Shown here: positions 1 to 9,598 of the stretch, piece after piece | Numbering within the stretch: position 1 is the first letter of the stretch | How the letters are laid out: each line of letters opens with the position of its first letter | Origin: Saprospiraceae bacterium | Lineage (GTDB): Bacteria; Bacteroidota; Bacteroidia; Chitinophagales; Saprospiraceae | NCBI GenBank assembly: GCA_028284395.1 | Contig: JANQRV010000168.1 | Location: forward strand, 1 to 37,717 | Length of the DNA: 37,717 nucleotides | Reading direction: 5' to 3' | Position numbers and translations under genes: made by a program | The notes under the pieces: generated by a model | Seen by the model: the letters and a program-made list of their open reading frames with translations, nothing else | Told to the model about the DNA's origin: nothing | Databases searched by the model: none

Positions 1-739
1 CGCGTTCTCCACATGCATTGGCCAATAAGTGTGAAGTGCCCCAGTCCTGGATAACCGTACTGTAAAAATTCGGTTCGTAGGGTTTGTATTCGATGTACAA
101 TTTCCAGTCCGCCGGCATGTATTCATAAATCTGTTGTAAGCTTTCCTGAGTTCGCTGCAAAGCCTTTTGAAAATTGAGCTGTCCAGGAAAAACCGAACCG
201 TCCGCCAGCCAAACCGTCAAACTTTTGGAACCGAGTTGTACGCCAATGTCGATCACCTCTTTATTGTGTCGGACCGCTTGTGCCCTCACGGCTGGATCCG
301 TATGACACAGGGAGCCGAATTTGTAACTCTCCACCTGGTCGGGCTGATTCTGAAAGGTATTGGAGTTGACGGCATCAAATACGACGCCTTGGGCAGCAGC
401 TAATTGGCGAATCGCTGCCGCATCCTCCGGGATGTCCCAGGGGATGTGGAGGGATATCGCCCCAGCCGATCGCGTCAGGGTGGGAATCAAACCAACATCG
501 TTGATTTTTTCGGTAAGATTGGCGGGCTCCCCACTGATTGAAAAGCGACCGAACCGGGTTCCCCCCGCCCCCAACGCCCAGCTGGGAATGGCCACCTGGA
601 AATCCCGGATTTGTTGTAAGATCGATTCCGTCGCTACGCCCTTCTTCGAAAGCTGCTGCTCCAGGAAATCAAACTGCACCTGGTGTTCCTTCTCTTTAGG
701 TTGATTGAAGGTTTTGATTTGTTCTTTTGTGATCAGCAT
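1..739 (-). CDS. rhaI: L-rhamnose isomerase, TIM-barrel type (3' part missing at the window edge)
   Basis: Only the first 246 codons are in the window; it is absent from simple ORF lists because its stop lies beyond base 1. The start is the ATG at 739-737 (MLITKEQIKTFNQPKEKEHQ). The N-terminal region, with WALGAGGTRFGRFSISGEP near residue 54 and later LCHTDP and SKSLTVWLADGS, resembles the Rhizobium/Pseudomonas-type L-rhamnose catabolism isomerase (about 420 residues), which converts L-rhamnose to L-rhamnulose in the cytoplasm using a divalent metal. It lies 96 bases downstream of the aldolase/dehydrogenase on the same strand, so the two make a rhamnose-catabolic unit; the intervening hairpin at 763-791 may set their relative expression. 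The rhamnulokinase expected between these two steps is not in the window. The family assignment is from memory of the family and its context; the metal-binding part is mostly outside the window. Confidence 0.82.
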   Translation of the reverse strand, partial: MLITKEQIKTFNQPKEKEHQVQFDFLEQQLSKKGVATESILQQIRDFQVAIPSWALGAGGTRFGRFSISGEPANLTEKINDVGLIPTLTRSAGAISLHIPWDIPEDAAAIRQLAAAQGVVFDAVNSNTFQNQPDQVESYKFGSLCHTDPAVRAQAVRHNKEVIDIGVQLGSKSLTVWLADGSVFPGQLNFQKALQRTQESLQQIYEYMPADWKLYIEYKPYEPNFYSTVIQDWGTSHLLANACGER

Positions 740-762
740 AAACAGGATAATCTTGAAAACAG

Positions 763-791
763 GGCCAGGTACACTTACATCGCACCTGGCC
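763..791 (-). terminator. Hairpin between the aldolase/dehydrogenase and rhamnose isomerase genes
   Basis: Perfect 8-bp inverted repeat, GGCCAGGT at 763-770 and ACCTGGCC at 784-791, with a 13-base loop. On the minus strand it is followed by TGTTTTC, a weak U-tract, before the isomerase start at 739. It could be a partial terminator or an intercistronic mRNA-processing/stability hairpin; the sequence does not decide between these. Confidence 0.45.
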
Positions 792-835
792 TATGGAATA
801 ACAATTTATGAAACTTAAGTCTTTTTTCAGCAGAT

Positions 836-2935
836 TTATCTCACAAAGGCGTTGGCCATCCCTCCATCCACGTTGATCGTATTGCCGGTACTCTTATCCA
901 GGATGGCCAAAAATGAGAACACTCCATTGGCAATGTCTTCCGGTAGTATGATCTCATTGAGGAGGTTTCGCTTAGCATAGTGCGCGGGCAAATCTTCGAC
1001 GGAAATACCGTGCGCTCTAGCTCTTCCTTCCGCCCATTTTCCTTCCCAGATCTTACTCCCGACGATTACCCCGTCCGGGTTGATCGTATTGACCCGGATC
1101 TTATCTTTTGCCAGTTCGGCTGCCAGCAATCTCGTCATGTGTTGCTGAGCAGCCTTGGCCGTACCGTAAGCCACATTATTGGGGCCGGCTACCAATCCGT
1201 TTTTAGAAGCAATGTTTATGATGTTTCCTCCAAGGTGCTGACCACGCATCACTTTTGCTCCCTGCTGTGCCAATAAAAACTGGCCTTTCACCAAAATTGA
1301 TTGCAACAAATCCCAATCTTGAATGGTGTGTTCAGCAAGTGGTTTGGAGATCGCCAGACCTGCTGAATGGACAATGATGTCCACCCCGCCAAATTCGAGA
1401 CAGGCTTTTTCAAAAGCATGAGCAACGTCCGCTTCTTTGCTTACATCACAAAGCACGTACGTGGCCAAATCCCTTTGATAGGTAGCGCTGGCTTCTTGTA
1501 ATCGCTCTTCAGAAATATCGGTGAGCACTACGTTGGCTCCTTCCGCCGCTAATTTATCGGCGATGGCTTTTCCGATCCCGCCCCCGGCTCCGGTGATGAC
1601 CGCTATCCGGCGGGAAAGTGGTTTTTCGGGGGGCTGACGCTGTAATTTAGCTTCTTCCAGCAACCAGTATTCGATGTTGAAGGCCTCCTGGCGCGATAGT
1701 GCAGTATATTCGGAAATGGCCTCCGCACCACGCATCACATTGATGGCATTAACGTAAAATTCGGCCGCCACCCTGGCCGTTTGCTTATTTTTTGCAAAGG
1801 TAAACATTCCGATGCCCGGATAGAGGATAACGACGGGGTTGGGGTCTCTCATTCCAGGACTATTGGCGTGTTTACAGGCTTCGTAATAGGCGGCATAAGC
1901 CGTGCGGTATTGGTGGAAAACGGGTATCAACTGATCTTTGATAGCTGCTGCATCCGCCAGATCGGCATCCGGTTGCAGGCTTAGGACCAATGGCTGGATC
2001 TTGGTTCGCAAAAAATGATCCGGGCAAGACGTTCCCAGGGGTGCCAGTCGATCTAGGTCATGACTATTGATAAATTGCAAGACCTTTTCATCATCGGTAA
2101 AATGGCCGATCATGGGCTTTTCACTAGAACACAGCCCCCGGAGAATGGGCGCTATTCTTGCAGCTTGCTTTTTTCGGTTTTCTTCTTTCAGGGCCTGAAT
2201 TTTTTCTCCCCCAAAGACCGGTCGTTCTTTCCCCTGTCGTTCTTCGATGTACTGGGCGGCTTGTTCGATGACTTCCAAGCTATTAATGTAACATTCATAG
2301 GAGGTATCACCCCAGGTAAACAAACCGTGTCCTCCCAGGACAATGCCGCGAATACCGGGATTTTCACGGACACATTTCTCCAATTGCAGACCGAGGTCAA
2401 AGCCCGGCCGCTGCCAGGGCACCCACCCCATCGTATCTCCCCAGATCTCCTTGGTAATTGCCTTACTATCTTTTGCCGCCGCAATGGAAATCAATGCATC
2501 CGGATGCAAGTGATCAATATGCTTAAAGGGCAACAATCCATGTAGCGGAGTATCGATGGAAGGTGCCCGGCTATCCAGATCGTAGATGCAGTGATAGAAA
2601 AGGCCCACCATTTCATCTTCGTGCTCCAGGCCGCGATAGACATTTTTCAAAGCCCGCAGGCGATCGACATACAAACCGGCTACCCCGGACCGGGTCAAGG
2701 TACCGATGTCTCCACCCGACCCCTTGATCCACATCACTTCCTTTGCCTCCCCATTTAAGGGATCCTTCTCGATGGTTTTGCAGCTGGTATTGCCCCCGCC
2801 AAAATTGGTGATGCGGAGATCCGCACCCAATAAATTGGAGCGATAGATAAAAAGAGCTACCTCATCGCCGGACAACTTTGCCGCCGCTGCTTCATCCCAT
2901 AGATACTGTACATGACTGAATGTTTTTAAAGCCAT
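836..2935 (-). CDS. rhaD: Bifunctional rhamnulose-1-phosphate aldolase / lactaldehyde (short-chain) dehydrogenase
   Basis: Fusion enzyme of about 699 residues, the usual size of the RhaD aldolase-ADH family. The N-terminal class II aldolase domain (about residues 1-400) has GGGNTSCK and the metal-site HGLFTWG motif. The C-terminal SDR domain (about 440-699) has the NAD-binding TGAGGGIG and catalytic YGTAK. Known family role: the aldolase splits L-rhamnulose-1-phosphate into DHAP and L-lactaldehyde, and the dehydrogenase oxidises the lactaldehyde to lactate, all in the cytoplasm. I chose the ATG at 2935 (MALKTFSHVQYL) because the longer frame from 2980 adds 15 unlike residues and would overlap the upstream stop at 2977-2979. 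The gap from the upstream sulfatase/rhamnosidase gene is then 41 bases, so co-transcription is likely: the enzyme that releases rhamnose is linked to the one that consumes it. Confidence 0.93.
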   Translation of the reverse strand: MALKTFSHVQYLWDEAAAAKLSGDEVALFIYRSNLLGADLRITNFGGGNTSCKTIEKDPLNGEAKEVMWIKGSGGDIGTLTRSGVAGLYVDRLRALKNVYRGLEHEDEMVGLFYHCIYDLDSRAPSIDTPLHGLLPFKHIDHLHPDALISIAAAKDSKAITKEIWGDTMGWVPWQRPGFDLGLQLEKCVRENPGIRGIVLGGHGLFTWGDTSYECYINSLEVIEQAAQYIEERQGKERPVFGGEKIQALKEENRKKQAARIAPILRGLCSSEKPMIGHFTDDEKVLQFINSHDLDRLAPLGTSCPDHFLRTKIQPLVLSLQPDADLADAAAIKDQLIPVFHQYRTAYAAYYEACKHANSPGMRDPNPVVILYPGIGMFTFAKNKQTARVAAEFYVNAINVMRGAEAISEYTALSRQEAFNIEYWLLEEAKLQRQPPEKPLSRRIAVITGAGGGIGKAIADKLAAEGANVVLTDISEERLQEASATYQRDLATYVLCDVSKEADVAHAFEKACLEFGGVDIIVHSAGLAISKPLAEHTIQDWDLLQSILVKGQFLLAQQGAKVMRGQHLGGNIINIASKNGLVAGPNNVAYGTAKAAQQHMTRLLAAELAKDKIRVNTINPDGVIVGSKIWEGKWAEGRARAHGISVEDLPAHYAKRNLLNEIILPEDIANGVFSFLAILDKSTGNTINVDGGMANAFVR

Positions 2936-2976
2936 AACTGTTAGTGGTATTTTATTTTTAAATGGACAGCAAGTCC

Positions 2977-5900
2977 TCAAAAAGAGTTGATGACCAATTC
3001 GATGCGATTAATCCCGGGCAACAAACGGACTGTACCAAATGCTGTGCTGACAGCTTCTCCATTTAACTTAACCACTTGATCCTTGCCTCCGGCAACTTCA
3101 AATTCGGCGACCATATTGGCCGGTACTTCAATGGTATAGGTTTGCAGTCTTTTGTTGACAAATCGGTACTCCGCTTTGATCGTTCCCCTAATGGTTGGAA
3201 CAGCTATGGTACTGTGCTTCAGGTTACCCATTTGCGGCTTGATGGTCGCAATGCCGAAGCCGGCCGTCTTTGGCCGAATGCCCCATAAATAACGAGGAAT
3301 GATGTTGGCGGGAGCAGCTCCCCAGGCATGATTCCAATCGGCATTTGGTTTGTACTTCATATCCCATGCCTCCAATGTAATGGTCGAGCCTACTTTAATC
3401 ATATTGTACCAACTTCTGTCGTGTTGCGCCCTCATCAAGTCCAGGGCATAATCCGCTTCCCGGGCATTGTACAAAGCTTCCATCAAATATTGGGCGCCGT
3501 AAACACTACAAGCCATGCCTCTGGATTTGATGAAACTGACGACAGATTCCCGGTGCGGTTCAGGAACTATTTCAAAAGCAAGAGCCATCATATTGGCGTG
3601 CAAAGAGGAATGGTCGGTACCCTCTCCATCCAGGTAGGCCCCGGTAGTAGGGTCGAATAGCTTTTCATTGATGGATTTTCGGGCTTGCAGGGCCATGAGC
3701 TCGAATTCAACGGCTTCATCGAATTTCCCTAAGACTTCGGCAAATTCCGCCATGATCTTCATATTCTGGTAAAAGAGACAATTGATGACGGTGCTGATCG
3801 GCATAAAAACGAATCCATCTCTTTCGCCGCTCACATTGGGGTCGCCTCCCCAGTTTGCGGGTGGCCAATCGACAATGTCCCTCAATTTGATTTTTGGATC
3901 TTTAAACCCCAGTTTCTTCATGAATTCAGGCGTCACCTTGGTGGAACTGATCAATCCATCCTCCCGTCTCAATTCGAGCAGCGTTTTGTGTTTTAGCGGC
4001 TCGTAGTATTTTTCAATCAGCTCAGTATTTCCGGTATATTTATAATCGGCATAAAACATTAGAGCGACGTGCTGCTGCCATTCGGTCGGCCAGGTCGGAT
4101 ATTCCATGAAATACTCGATGGTACTTCGGGCAATGGCATATTCCCGGTCGGTCGTATAGTGGCTTAGTTGGTTGAGATAAGCATCTGCCTCGTAGGGGAT
4201 GCGCTCCCGGTCACCGTCTACGTAATAACCGGCAAAGGTGGTGGCCTTGATAGAATAGCGACAGAGGTCCCACACCTGGTTTAAAATATCATCAGAGCTA
4301 CTGAAGCTGCTTTGCGTATCATCCCAATAGCTGTGATAAGCCAGTTGAGTGAAGGCTTCTTTCGCCATTTGTCCTTGCGCATTTTCAATTTCTGCGTACC
4401 GGAATGGCAGCAATACCGGAAAGGAATCCGGTAGAGAAACCGCTACGGATTTGGTGTTCCGCTCATCCGGGATCAAGGGTAAGGTATAGGTATTTAGACC
4501 CGGGGTGACCGGAATTTGCACTTCGGCATAACGAATGTGCCCTCCCGGATTCCGGTTAATTTTCCCGTCCTTCATTTGTTCTCCGACCCGAACGGTGAGT
4601 GTGTGGGCGCGTTTGGCCTCGTAATTAATCTCCATATTGGCAAAGGCGGCTTTACCGAAATCAATGAAGTAAGCATCGTTACCGTTCCGGGTGATCGCAG
4701 CGGGTTGGATGCGATCGATCTGAAAAAAATTGGCGGTGGTGATCATCGGCCCGCTGTCGCCAAGGCGGAAAGCCTGAGGATCGGAATAACGGGATAAGCG
4801 ATTTACCTCATCCCAAATGCGAACCTTCCAGTAGTATTGAGTTCCTTCTTTCAACGGCTTGCCTGCATATTCAACGTCAATGGATTTAGCCAACCGGACT
4901 TGACCGCTGTCCCAGACATCTCCCGTGTTGTTCTCAATGTCTTCTTTAGTCGAAGCCACCAATAGCTGATAGGCCGACTGGGAAACCGATTCTTTAGGTA
5001 CCGTCCAAGAAAATTCGGGCTGCTGGTCTTTGATGAAGACCATTTCTGGTTGCCGGATAAATTCGACGGCGAGATCAACGGGTGGTTTCGAATAGACATC
5101 GCTTTTTTCCACAATCAAGGCATCACATTTTTTTCTGAAGGCATGTAGCACACGTTGATATTGCGGGTCCCCAGCGAGGTTTTCGACCTCCCGCGGATCT
5201 TTCTTCAAGTGGTATAACTCCTCACTGGACTTATCATTAATATAGCGAAAATACTTCCAATCCTTAGTTCGGAGGCCTTCACTCGGTGGAATGTGTTCGA
5301 ATTCCCAGAGGTGCTCGACCAATGCGGTATCCCGGCCAATACTCTTTTTTTTGCGCTGTACGATGGACAGTAAACTCACGCCCTGCCAGGTTTCGGGCGA
5401 TTCGAGGCCCGCCAGATCTACAATGGTCGAAGGTACGTCCACGTTTTGTGCCAGTTCCTCCACATCCTGATGTTCTTCCCTGGGATCATAGATGATCAGG
5501 GGAACCCGAATGGAGTTATCATACAGGAGCCATTTGCCGGCAAATTGTCTTTCGCCCAGAAAGTACCCGTTGTCGCCCATCAAGATGATGACTGTATTCT
5601 TGTCCAGCCCCTTTTCCTTTAGTTTTCTACGGATTTTTCCAATCTCCAGATCAATACCGGATATCATTCGGTAATACCCTTTAACACTATGTTGGTATTT
5701 TTCGGGTGTATCGTACCGCCAGGTCCAACGCAGACGATTGAAACCTGCCCGGACAAAATCGGGTTGAGCTTCAAAATACTTGTCCTCACCCAATACCGGT
5801 CCGGGCATGGTGACACCTTGCAATAATCCATTTGTTTCCTTTTGCCAGAAATATTGATCTTTGGCCGGATCGTGTGCGTGGGGAGCGCTAAAACTCAGCG

Positions 5901-6471
5901 AAAGACAAAAAGGTTGGTCTGATTCGGTTCCATCGATGAAATCCAACGCTTTCTGGCCGGTGTACCTCGTCAGATGTACGGTGTCTTTTCCAAGCGTTTT
6001 ATAATAGTACCCGCGCCGATCCTTAAATGAATTATTGCGATCGTAGGTTTCGTATTCATCAAACAGTTCGTCTACCCCATCGTAACGAATGCCGTATTTT
6101 CCATAAAAACCGGTAAGGTAGCCGGCTTCTTTCAGTAGTTTGGGGTAGGTTTGGTCCATGTATTCCTGCCGCACATTGCCGGTTTGAAAAGTGAAACGAT
6201 GGGTACGTTCATATAATCCAGTCAGAATACTGACCCGGCTTGCTGCACAGATGGGCGTACTGACCATAGCATTTTTAAAGTAAGTGCCCGTTTGAGCCAA
6301 TTGATCCATCTCCGGGGTATGGATCAGATCATTGCCGGCATAACCAAGGGCGTCAAAACGTTGGTCATCGGTGAGGATAAAAATGATATTCGGCTTTTGG
6401 GCACCCGTCAAAGAAGGAGAAAGGCTTGCCACCAAAGCGACCATCCAAACAAGCAATTTTTGCTTTTGCAT
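2977..6471 (-). CDS. Two-domain secreted sulfatase / GH78-type alpha-L-rhamnosidase
   Basis: About 1164 residues from the ATG at 6471 (an ATG at 6489 is also possible). A signal peptide ([20 protein letters not shown], then LTGA/Q) leads into a formylglycine-type S1 sulfatase, about residues 25-480: metal-binding TDDQ (D35, D36), the modified-cysteine motif C75-A-A-S-R79, and [10 protein letters not shown]...GKW. A fibronectin-like linker (about 490-590) precedes a GH78 (alpha/alpha)6 domain, with acidic motif [18 protein letters not shown] and [13 protein letters not shown]. Known from Formosa agariphila: such sulfatase-rhamnosidase fusions serve ulvan breakdown, removing 3-O-sulfate and then rhamnose. 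I infer the same use here. The canonical sulfatase GKWHLG histidine is replaced (GKYGIRY), a possible sign of a distinct subfamily. No sulfatase-maturating enzyme is seen in the window. A CTGTN-repeat motif lies 66-80 bases upstream of the start. Confidence 0.93.
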   Translation of the reverse strand: MQKQKLLVWMVALVASLSPSLTGAQKPNIIFILTDDQRFDALGYAGNDLIHTPEMDQLAQTGTYFKNAMVSTPICAASRVSILTGLYERTHRFTFQTGNVRQEYMDQTYPKLLKEAGYLTGFYGKYGIRYDGVDELFDEYETYDRNNSFKDRRGYYYKTLGKDTVHLTRYTGQKALDFIDGTESDQPFCLSLSFSAPHAHDPAKDQYFWQKETNGLLQGVTMPGPVLGEDKYFEAQPDFVRAGFNRLRWTWRYDTPEKYQHSVKGYYRMISGIDLEIGKIRRKLKEKGLDKNTVIILMGDNGYFLGERQFAGKWLLYDNSIRVPLIIYDPREEHQDVEELAQNVDVPSTIVDLAGLESPETWQGVSLLSIVQRKKKSIGRDTALVEHLWEFEHIPPSEGLRTKDWKYFRYINDKSSEELYHLKKDPREVENLAGDPQYQRVLHAFRKKCDALIVEKSDVYSKPPVDLAVEFIRQPEMVFIKDQQPEFSWTVPKESVSQSAYQLLVASTKEDIENNTGDVWDSGQVRLAKSIDVEYAGKPLKEGTQYYWKVRIWDEVNRLSRYSDPQAFRLGDSGPMITTANFFQIDRIQPAAITRNGNDAYFIDFGKAAFANMEINYEAKRAHTLTVRVGEQMKDGKINRNPGGHIRYAEVQIPVTPGLNTYTLPLIPDERNTKSVAVSLPDSFPVLLPFRYAEIENAQGQMAKEAFTQLAYHSYWDDTQSSFSSSDDILNQVWDLCRYSIKATTFAGYYVDGDRERIPYEADAYLNQLSHYTTDREYAIARSTIEYFMEYPTWPTEWQQHVALMFYADYKYTGNTELIEKYYEPLKHKTLLELRREDGLISSTKVTPEFMKKLGFKDPKIKLRDIVDWPPANWGGDPNVSGERDGFVFMPISTVINCLFYQNMKIMAEFAEVLGKFDEAVEFELMALQARKSINEKLFDPTTGAYLDGEGTDHSSLHANMMALAFEIVPEPHRESVVSFIKSRGMACSVYGAQYLMEALYNAREADYALDLMRAQHDRSWYNMIKVGSTITLEAWDMKYKPNADWNHAWGAAPANIIPRYLWGIRPKTAGFGIATIKPQMGNLKHSTIAVPTIRGTIKAEYRFVNKRLQTYTIEVPANMVAEFEVAGGKDQVVKLNGEAVSTAFGTVRLLPGINRIELVINSF

Positions 6472-6531
6472 GTATATTGTATTGATCATTAGAAAATACC
6501 GGAACAAGAATATAGAAACACGCTGAAAAAT

Positions 6532-6551
6532 GCATCCTGTACCGTGCTGTA
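6532..6551 (-). promoter_or_regulatory. Candidate shared operator, site 1 (period-5 CTGTN motif)
   Basis: On the plus strand the bases from 6537 read CTGTA-CCGTG-CTGTA, preceded by GCATC. On the gene strand this is TACAGCACGGTACAGGATGC. It is closely similar to sites at 12548 and 17480, all upstream of minus-strand genes of this locus. It lies just upstream of the sulfatase/rhamnosidase gene. The binding protein is unknown; the GntR/LacI-type regulator at 17581 is the obvious candidate. Confidence 0.5.
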
Positions 6552-6579
6552 AGACCTTCATTCTGGAAGGTCTCCGATT

Positions 6580-7974
6580 TTACTTCTTCAATTCGTACAA
6601 ATACAATTGACTCGGTTCGGGCCAGGGTCTTTCCCGTGGTTTGTCGCGATTGCGATTGATGGTTTCCCATTTCAGAGCGTAGCGCGTATTCTCATTCTTC
6701 GGTTTTCCTAAATCTCTAGCTGTTCTAACTTCCAGGCCGGGGAAGGTACCCTCAACGCTCAAGTTTGCACCGAAGGGTTCTGGTTTCAACACCTCGCCGA
6801 TGCTTTCCATTTTTTCATTTAACAGAATGGTGCCGTTCCCGTATTTGATGTGCCAATAGTCTACTTCATAATTGCCATCCACCCGTTTCCGAAATCCCTT
6901 GATGCGCACCTCGCTGTTGATGCTTCCCCTTCCCGAAAATTCCCAGCGATAGTCCCAATTGGTTATCTGTTTATAGATCCACTCATCATTAAGGATCTGA
7001 GCGGTATAAAACTGGAGATTTCCTACCGTATCGTATTTGTGATAGGCAAAAACCGGCTGGTGTCCATCATCCAATACCAGTTTCGCCGCCAGATTAATGA
7101 TACCGCCTTTGGGAGGGATGGGGTCTACAATGACTAACTCTTTGTCGGCTGTAACCGGTAAATCAAATGGCTGATCAAAAGCATTGTACCAGTTTTTCAA
7201 ATCGGGGCTTTTCATATACGACAGGTCGTGGTTGGTCGAACAATCGGGGGTATCGCGCCAAACCCAGTAAACGTGGTACCAGCCATCTTCCATTAAGGTA
7301 GGTTGGGTCTGGTAGGCATTCATTTGACCCTGTCCATCGGTTAATGGAACATCCAGCATTCTCGACCATTTTTTCTCTTCGATGGAATAGATGTTGTAGA
7401 TTTCATTGCCGTTTCCACTGCCCCCATCGCGATAGTGATACAATAGCTCTTTGCTCTTGGTCGTCATGAAATGTGGGTAAGTCGTTCTTTTTTCTTCGGT
7501 GCCCACCATTTCAAAAATCTGTTCCAGTGTTGAAATATCGTTTGGCTGACTGCTGCGGAAATACGTCAGCGGATGAGCATGTACGTTTCCAGAAAGGTGA
7601 ATGTATCCTTCTTTATCTATTCCCAGGGTTAGATAATTGTGACTGTCCCACCCTAATACAGTACTGGTTCCTTTGGCAGATTCCCGGGATGTTGCGGGGA
7701 GTTGATGTAATTCAAACTCACTATCCGCTAAATTTCGTTGTCCGACAACGGTATTCCTGTTGGCATTGTAGTAAGCAATGTATTGCCGGTTGCCGTGGGT
7801 GAATAAACAAAAACCGACCGGATGGCCTGCCCAAACACGATCAATCCTGATGGTTTTAAGGATGGTTTCGCTATTGGAGGTCTCATCAATGACGATTTTA
7901 TCTGTGGTCGTTTTCTTTGAACATCCCATTAACAAGGTAAGTAATGCTAAGCAAATGCTCAATATTCTATTCAT
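6580..7974 (-). CDS. BNR-4 repeat beta-propeller lipoprotein, putative ulvan lyase-like enzyme
   Basis: 464 residues with a lipoprotein signal (MNRILSICLALLTLLMGC, lipobox LMGC), so probably anchored in a membrane facing the periplasm or outside. The body has BNR-4 family hallmarks: WAGHPVGFCLF near residue 49, GYIHLSGNVHAHPLTYFRSS around 125-145, and YPHFMTTKSKELLYHYRDGG. BNR-4 seven-bladed propellers include ulvan lyases PL24 and PL25 (usually 450-500 residues) and the rhamnosyl-glucuronate-acting GH145/PL42 groups; all act on Rha-GlcA linkages, which fits this locus. Which family it belongs to, and so lyase or hydrolase, cannot be settled by eye. It lies 48 bases downstream of the oxidoreductase gene and about 100 bases upstream of the sulfatase/rhamnosidase. 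A decayed copy of its 5' end is found at about 18750-18850. Confidence 0.8.
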   Translation of the reverse strand: MNRILSICLALLTLLMGCSKKTTTDKIVIDETSNSETILKTIRIDRVWAGHPVGFCLFTHGNRQYIAYYNANRNTVVGQRNLADSEFELHQLPATSRESAKGTSTVLGWDSHNYLTLGIDKEGYIHLSGNVHAHPLTYFRSSQPNDISTLEQIFEMVGTEEKRTTYPHFMTTKSKELLYHYRDGGSGNGNEIYNIYSIEEKKWSRMLDVPLTDGQGQMNAYQTQPTLMEDGWYHVYWVWRDTPDCSTNHDLSYMKSPDLKNWYNAFDQPFDLPVTADKELVIVDPIPPKGGIINLAAKLVLDDGHQPVFAYHKYDTVGNLQFYTAQILNDEWIYKQITNWDYRWEFSGRGSINSEVRIKGFRKRVDGNYEVDYWHIKYGNGTILLNEKMESIGEVLKPEPFGANLSVEGTFPGLEVRTARDLGKPKNENTRYALKWETINRNRDKPRERPWPEPSQLYLYELKK

Positions 7975-8022
7975 ATCCTATTGTGGTTATATTACCGGAA
8001 AAGTACCGATGTTTGGCTCCCA

Positions 8023-9360
8023 TCAGACTTTTGGCTCCCATCCTTCGGCATACGCTCTACCCCAAAGTTCCATCGCTTTATCATTCAACATTTTACCCGT
8101 TTTCGGATCAATATCAAAGCCCTCGTCAATGCGATAAGCAACATTGCCATAGTGAACCATGGCCATGCTGACGGCAGCATCATCGATGGGTGCCTGCAGT
8201 TTTTCTTTCCCTCTAATGGTGTTAAAGAAGTTTTCGACGTGTAGCGTTGACATATCTCCCCCTCCTCCTAAGGCCAGGCCGCCTTCTTTCTTTTCACTAA
8301 TTCGTTCCCTCACGACTTTACCGGACCGATCATAGAGAATATATTTACCCCGATCTACATACACCGATCCCTCGCTTCCGTAAATGACGGTGCCCCTACC
8401 GGAGCTATAAGTTGGGTACCCATTTCTGCTCTTACCATCCCATTTAATGGTCTTGTTGTCTTCAAATTTGAATGTAGCTTCCATGGTGTCATACATCTCC
8501 CAGCCATCGTCGACAAAAGCCGTTTTGAGGCCATCGGCTTCTACGTGATTCGGGAAGTCCACTCCAAGCGCCCAGCGTGCCACATCCAGTTCGTGTGTAC
8601 CGTTATTGCCCAACTCGGCAGTACCGTAATTCCACCCATACCAGTGCCAGTTATAATTCCAGGTCTCGGAAGTATAATCCCGACGTGTCGCTGGTCCCTG
8701 GAAAAGTTCCCAGTCCAAACCTGCTGGTACGGCAGCGGGTTTCTGAGCTGGCACTTCTCCCCTTCTACTGCTGAAGAACGCTACTGCCTTATACGTTTTA
8801 CCAATTGCCCCGCTATGGATGTCTTTGATAATTTCAATGGTGTGATCCGAGGAACGTTGCTGGTTCCCCATTTGTACTACTTTGTTGTACTTCTTTTGGG
8901 CCGCTACGATCAGTTCATTCTCATTCATATCGTGACTACAGGGCTTTTCCACATAAACATGCTTACCTTCGGCTAGCGCCATGATGGTCCCGGGCGCATG
9001 CCAGTGATCAGGAGTCAGATTGAATAGTGCATCGACCTCTTTATCAGCGAGAACTTTGCGAATATCCTTTTCCAACTTCGGTTTCGACCCCATTCTTTCC
9101 GCTACGATACCAGCTGCTTTCTCCCTCTGTGAGGTCATCACATCACAGAGGTAGACCAGGTCAACATTATTGCGCTTAATGGAAATCGGTGCGTAAATAG
9201 CATTGACGCGCCTTCCCAGGCCTGCAATGGCCACTTGTAATCTTTCATTGGCACCAATGATCCGGTTGTAACTCTTGGCTGACATTTTACCGGCCCCCAG
9301 TATGAAACCAGTCGTTCCAGCGGTGGCGGTGCGAATAAATTTTCTTCTATTGGTTTTCAT
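8023..9360 (-). CDS. Exported Gfo/Idh/MocA-family oxidoreductase
   Basis: 445 residues. The N-terminus NRRKFIRTATAGTTGFILGA is a twin-arginine (Tat) signal, so the folded, cofactor-loaded protein is probably exported. The Rossmann domain starts at LQVAIAGLGRRV (about residue 41), and the family EKP motif follows (K139, in YVEKPCSHDM). The C-terminal domain carries GTHELDVARWAL, matching the usual His/Asp active-site helix. Such secreted members act on sugars or glycosides, either by NAD(P)-dependent oxidation/reduction or, as in GH109-like enzymes, by redox-assisted glycoside cleavage; the substrate here is not readable from the sequence. It is the first gene of a minus-strand unit with the BNR-4 gene 48 bases downstream. 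The last Rossmann glycine (GxGxxG) is not conserved (GLGRRV), as in some family members. Confidence 0.88.
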   Translation of the reverse strand: MKTNRRKFIRTATAGTTGFILGAGKMSAKSYNRIIGANERLQVAIAGLGRRVNAIYAPISIKRNNVDLVYLCDVMTSQREKAAGIVAERMGSKPKLEKDIRKVLADKEVDALFNLTPDHWHAPGTIMALAEGKHVYVEKPCSHDMNENELIVAAQKKYNKVVQMGNQQRSSDHTIEIIKDIHSGAIGKTYKAVAFFSSRRGEVPAQKPAAVPAGLDWELFQGPATRRDYTSETWNYNWHWYGWNYGTAELGNNGTHELDVARWALGVDFPNHVEADGLKTAFVDDGWEMYDTMEATFKFEDNKTIKWDGKSRNGYPTYSSGRGTVIYGSEGSVYVDRGKYILYDRSGKVVRERISEKKEGGLALGGGGDMSTLHVENFFNTIRGKEKLQAPIDDAAVSMAMVHYGNVAYRIDEGFDIDPKTGKMLNDKAMELWGRAYAEGWEPKV

Positions 9361-9438
9361 TTTTATATTTTTTTATCTGTACTTAATTTAGGCAAAAAAC
9401 TCCATTAAACTCTATAAATGCCATTTGTCCGGCAAAGG

Positions 9439-9446
9439 CAAAAATA
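9439..9446 (-). promoter_or_regulatory. Candidate -7 element for the oxidoreductase gene
   Basis: On the minus strand the bases read TATTTTTG, an exact match to the Bacteroidota -7 consensus TAnnTTTG, about 80 bases upstream of the ATG at 9360. The -33 region (about 9463-9470) has no clear TTTG, so the call is tentative. Confidence 0.35.
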
Positions 9447-9598
9447 ATATCTTTCGTATCGAACACAGCTTTTACTGTTACACCAACTTTAGTAATCTAC
9501 AGAAATTGCGGTTCCAATGGCAGCATCGATCATAGCTGTATCTCAAACTTAGGATAATCAAACCTTCTTTCCATCCTGTTGTATCATGTAGTCTATCT

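Noticed and set aside
2060..2545. 161-residue plus-strand frame inside the aldolase gene
   Set aside because: Shadow of the well-supported aldolase/dehydrogenase on the opposite strand.
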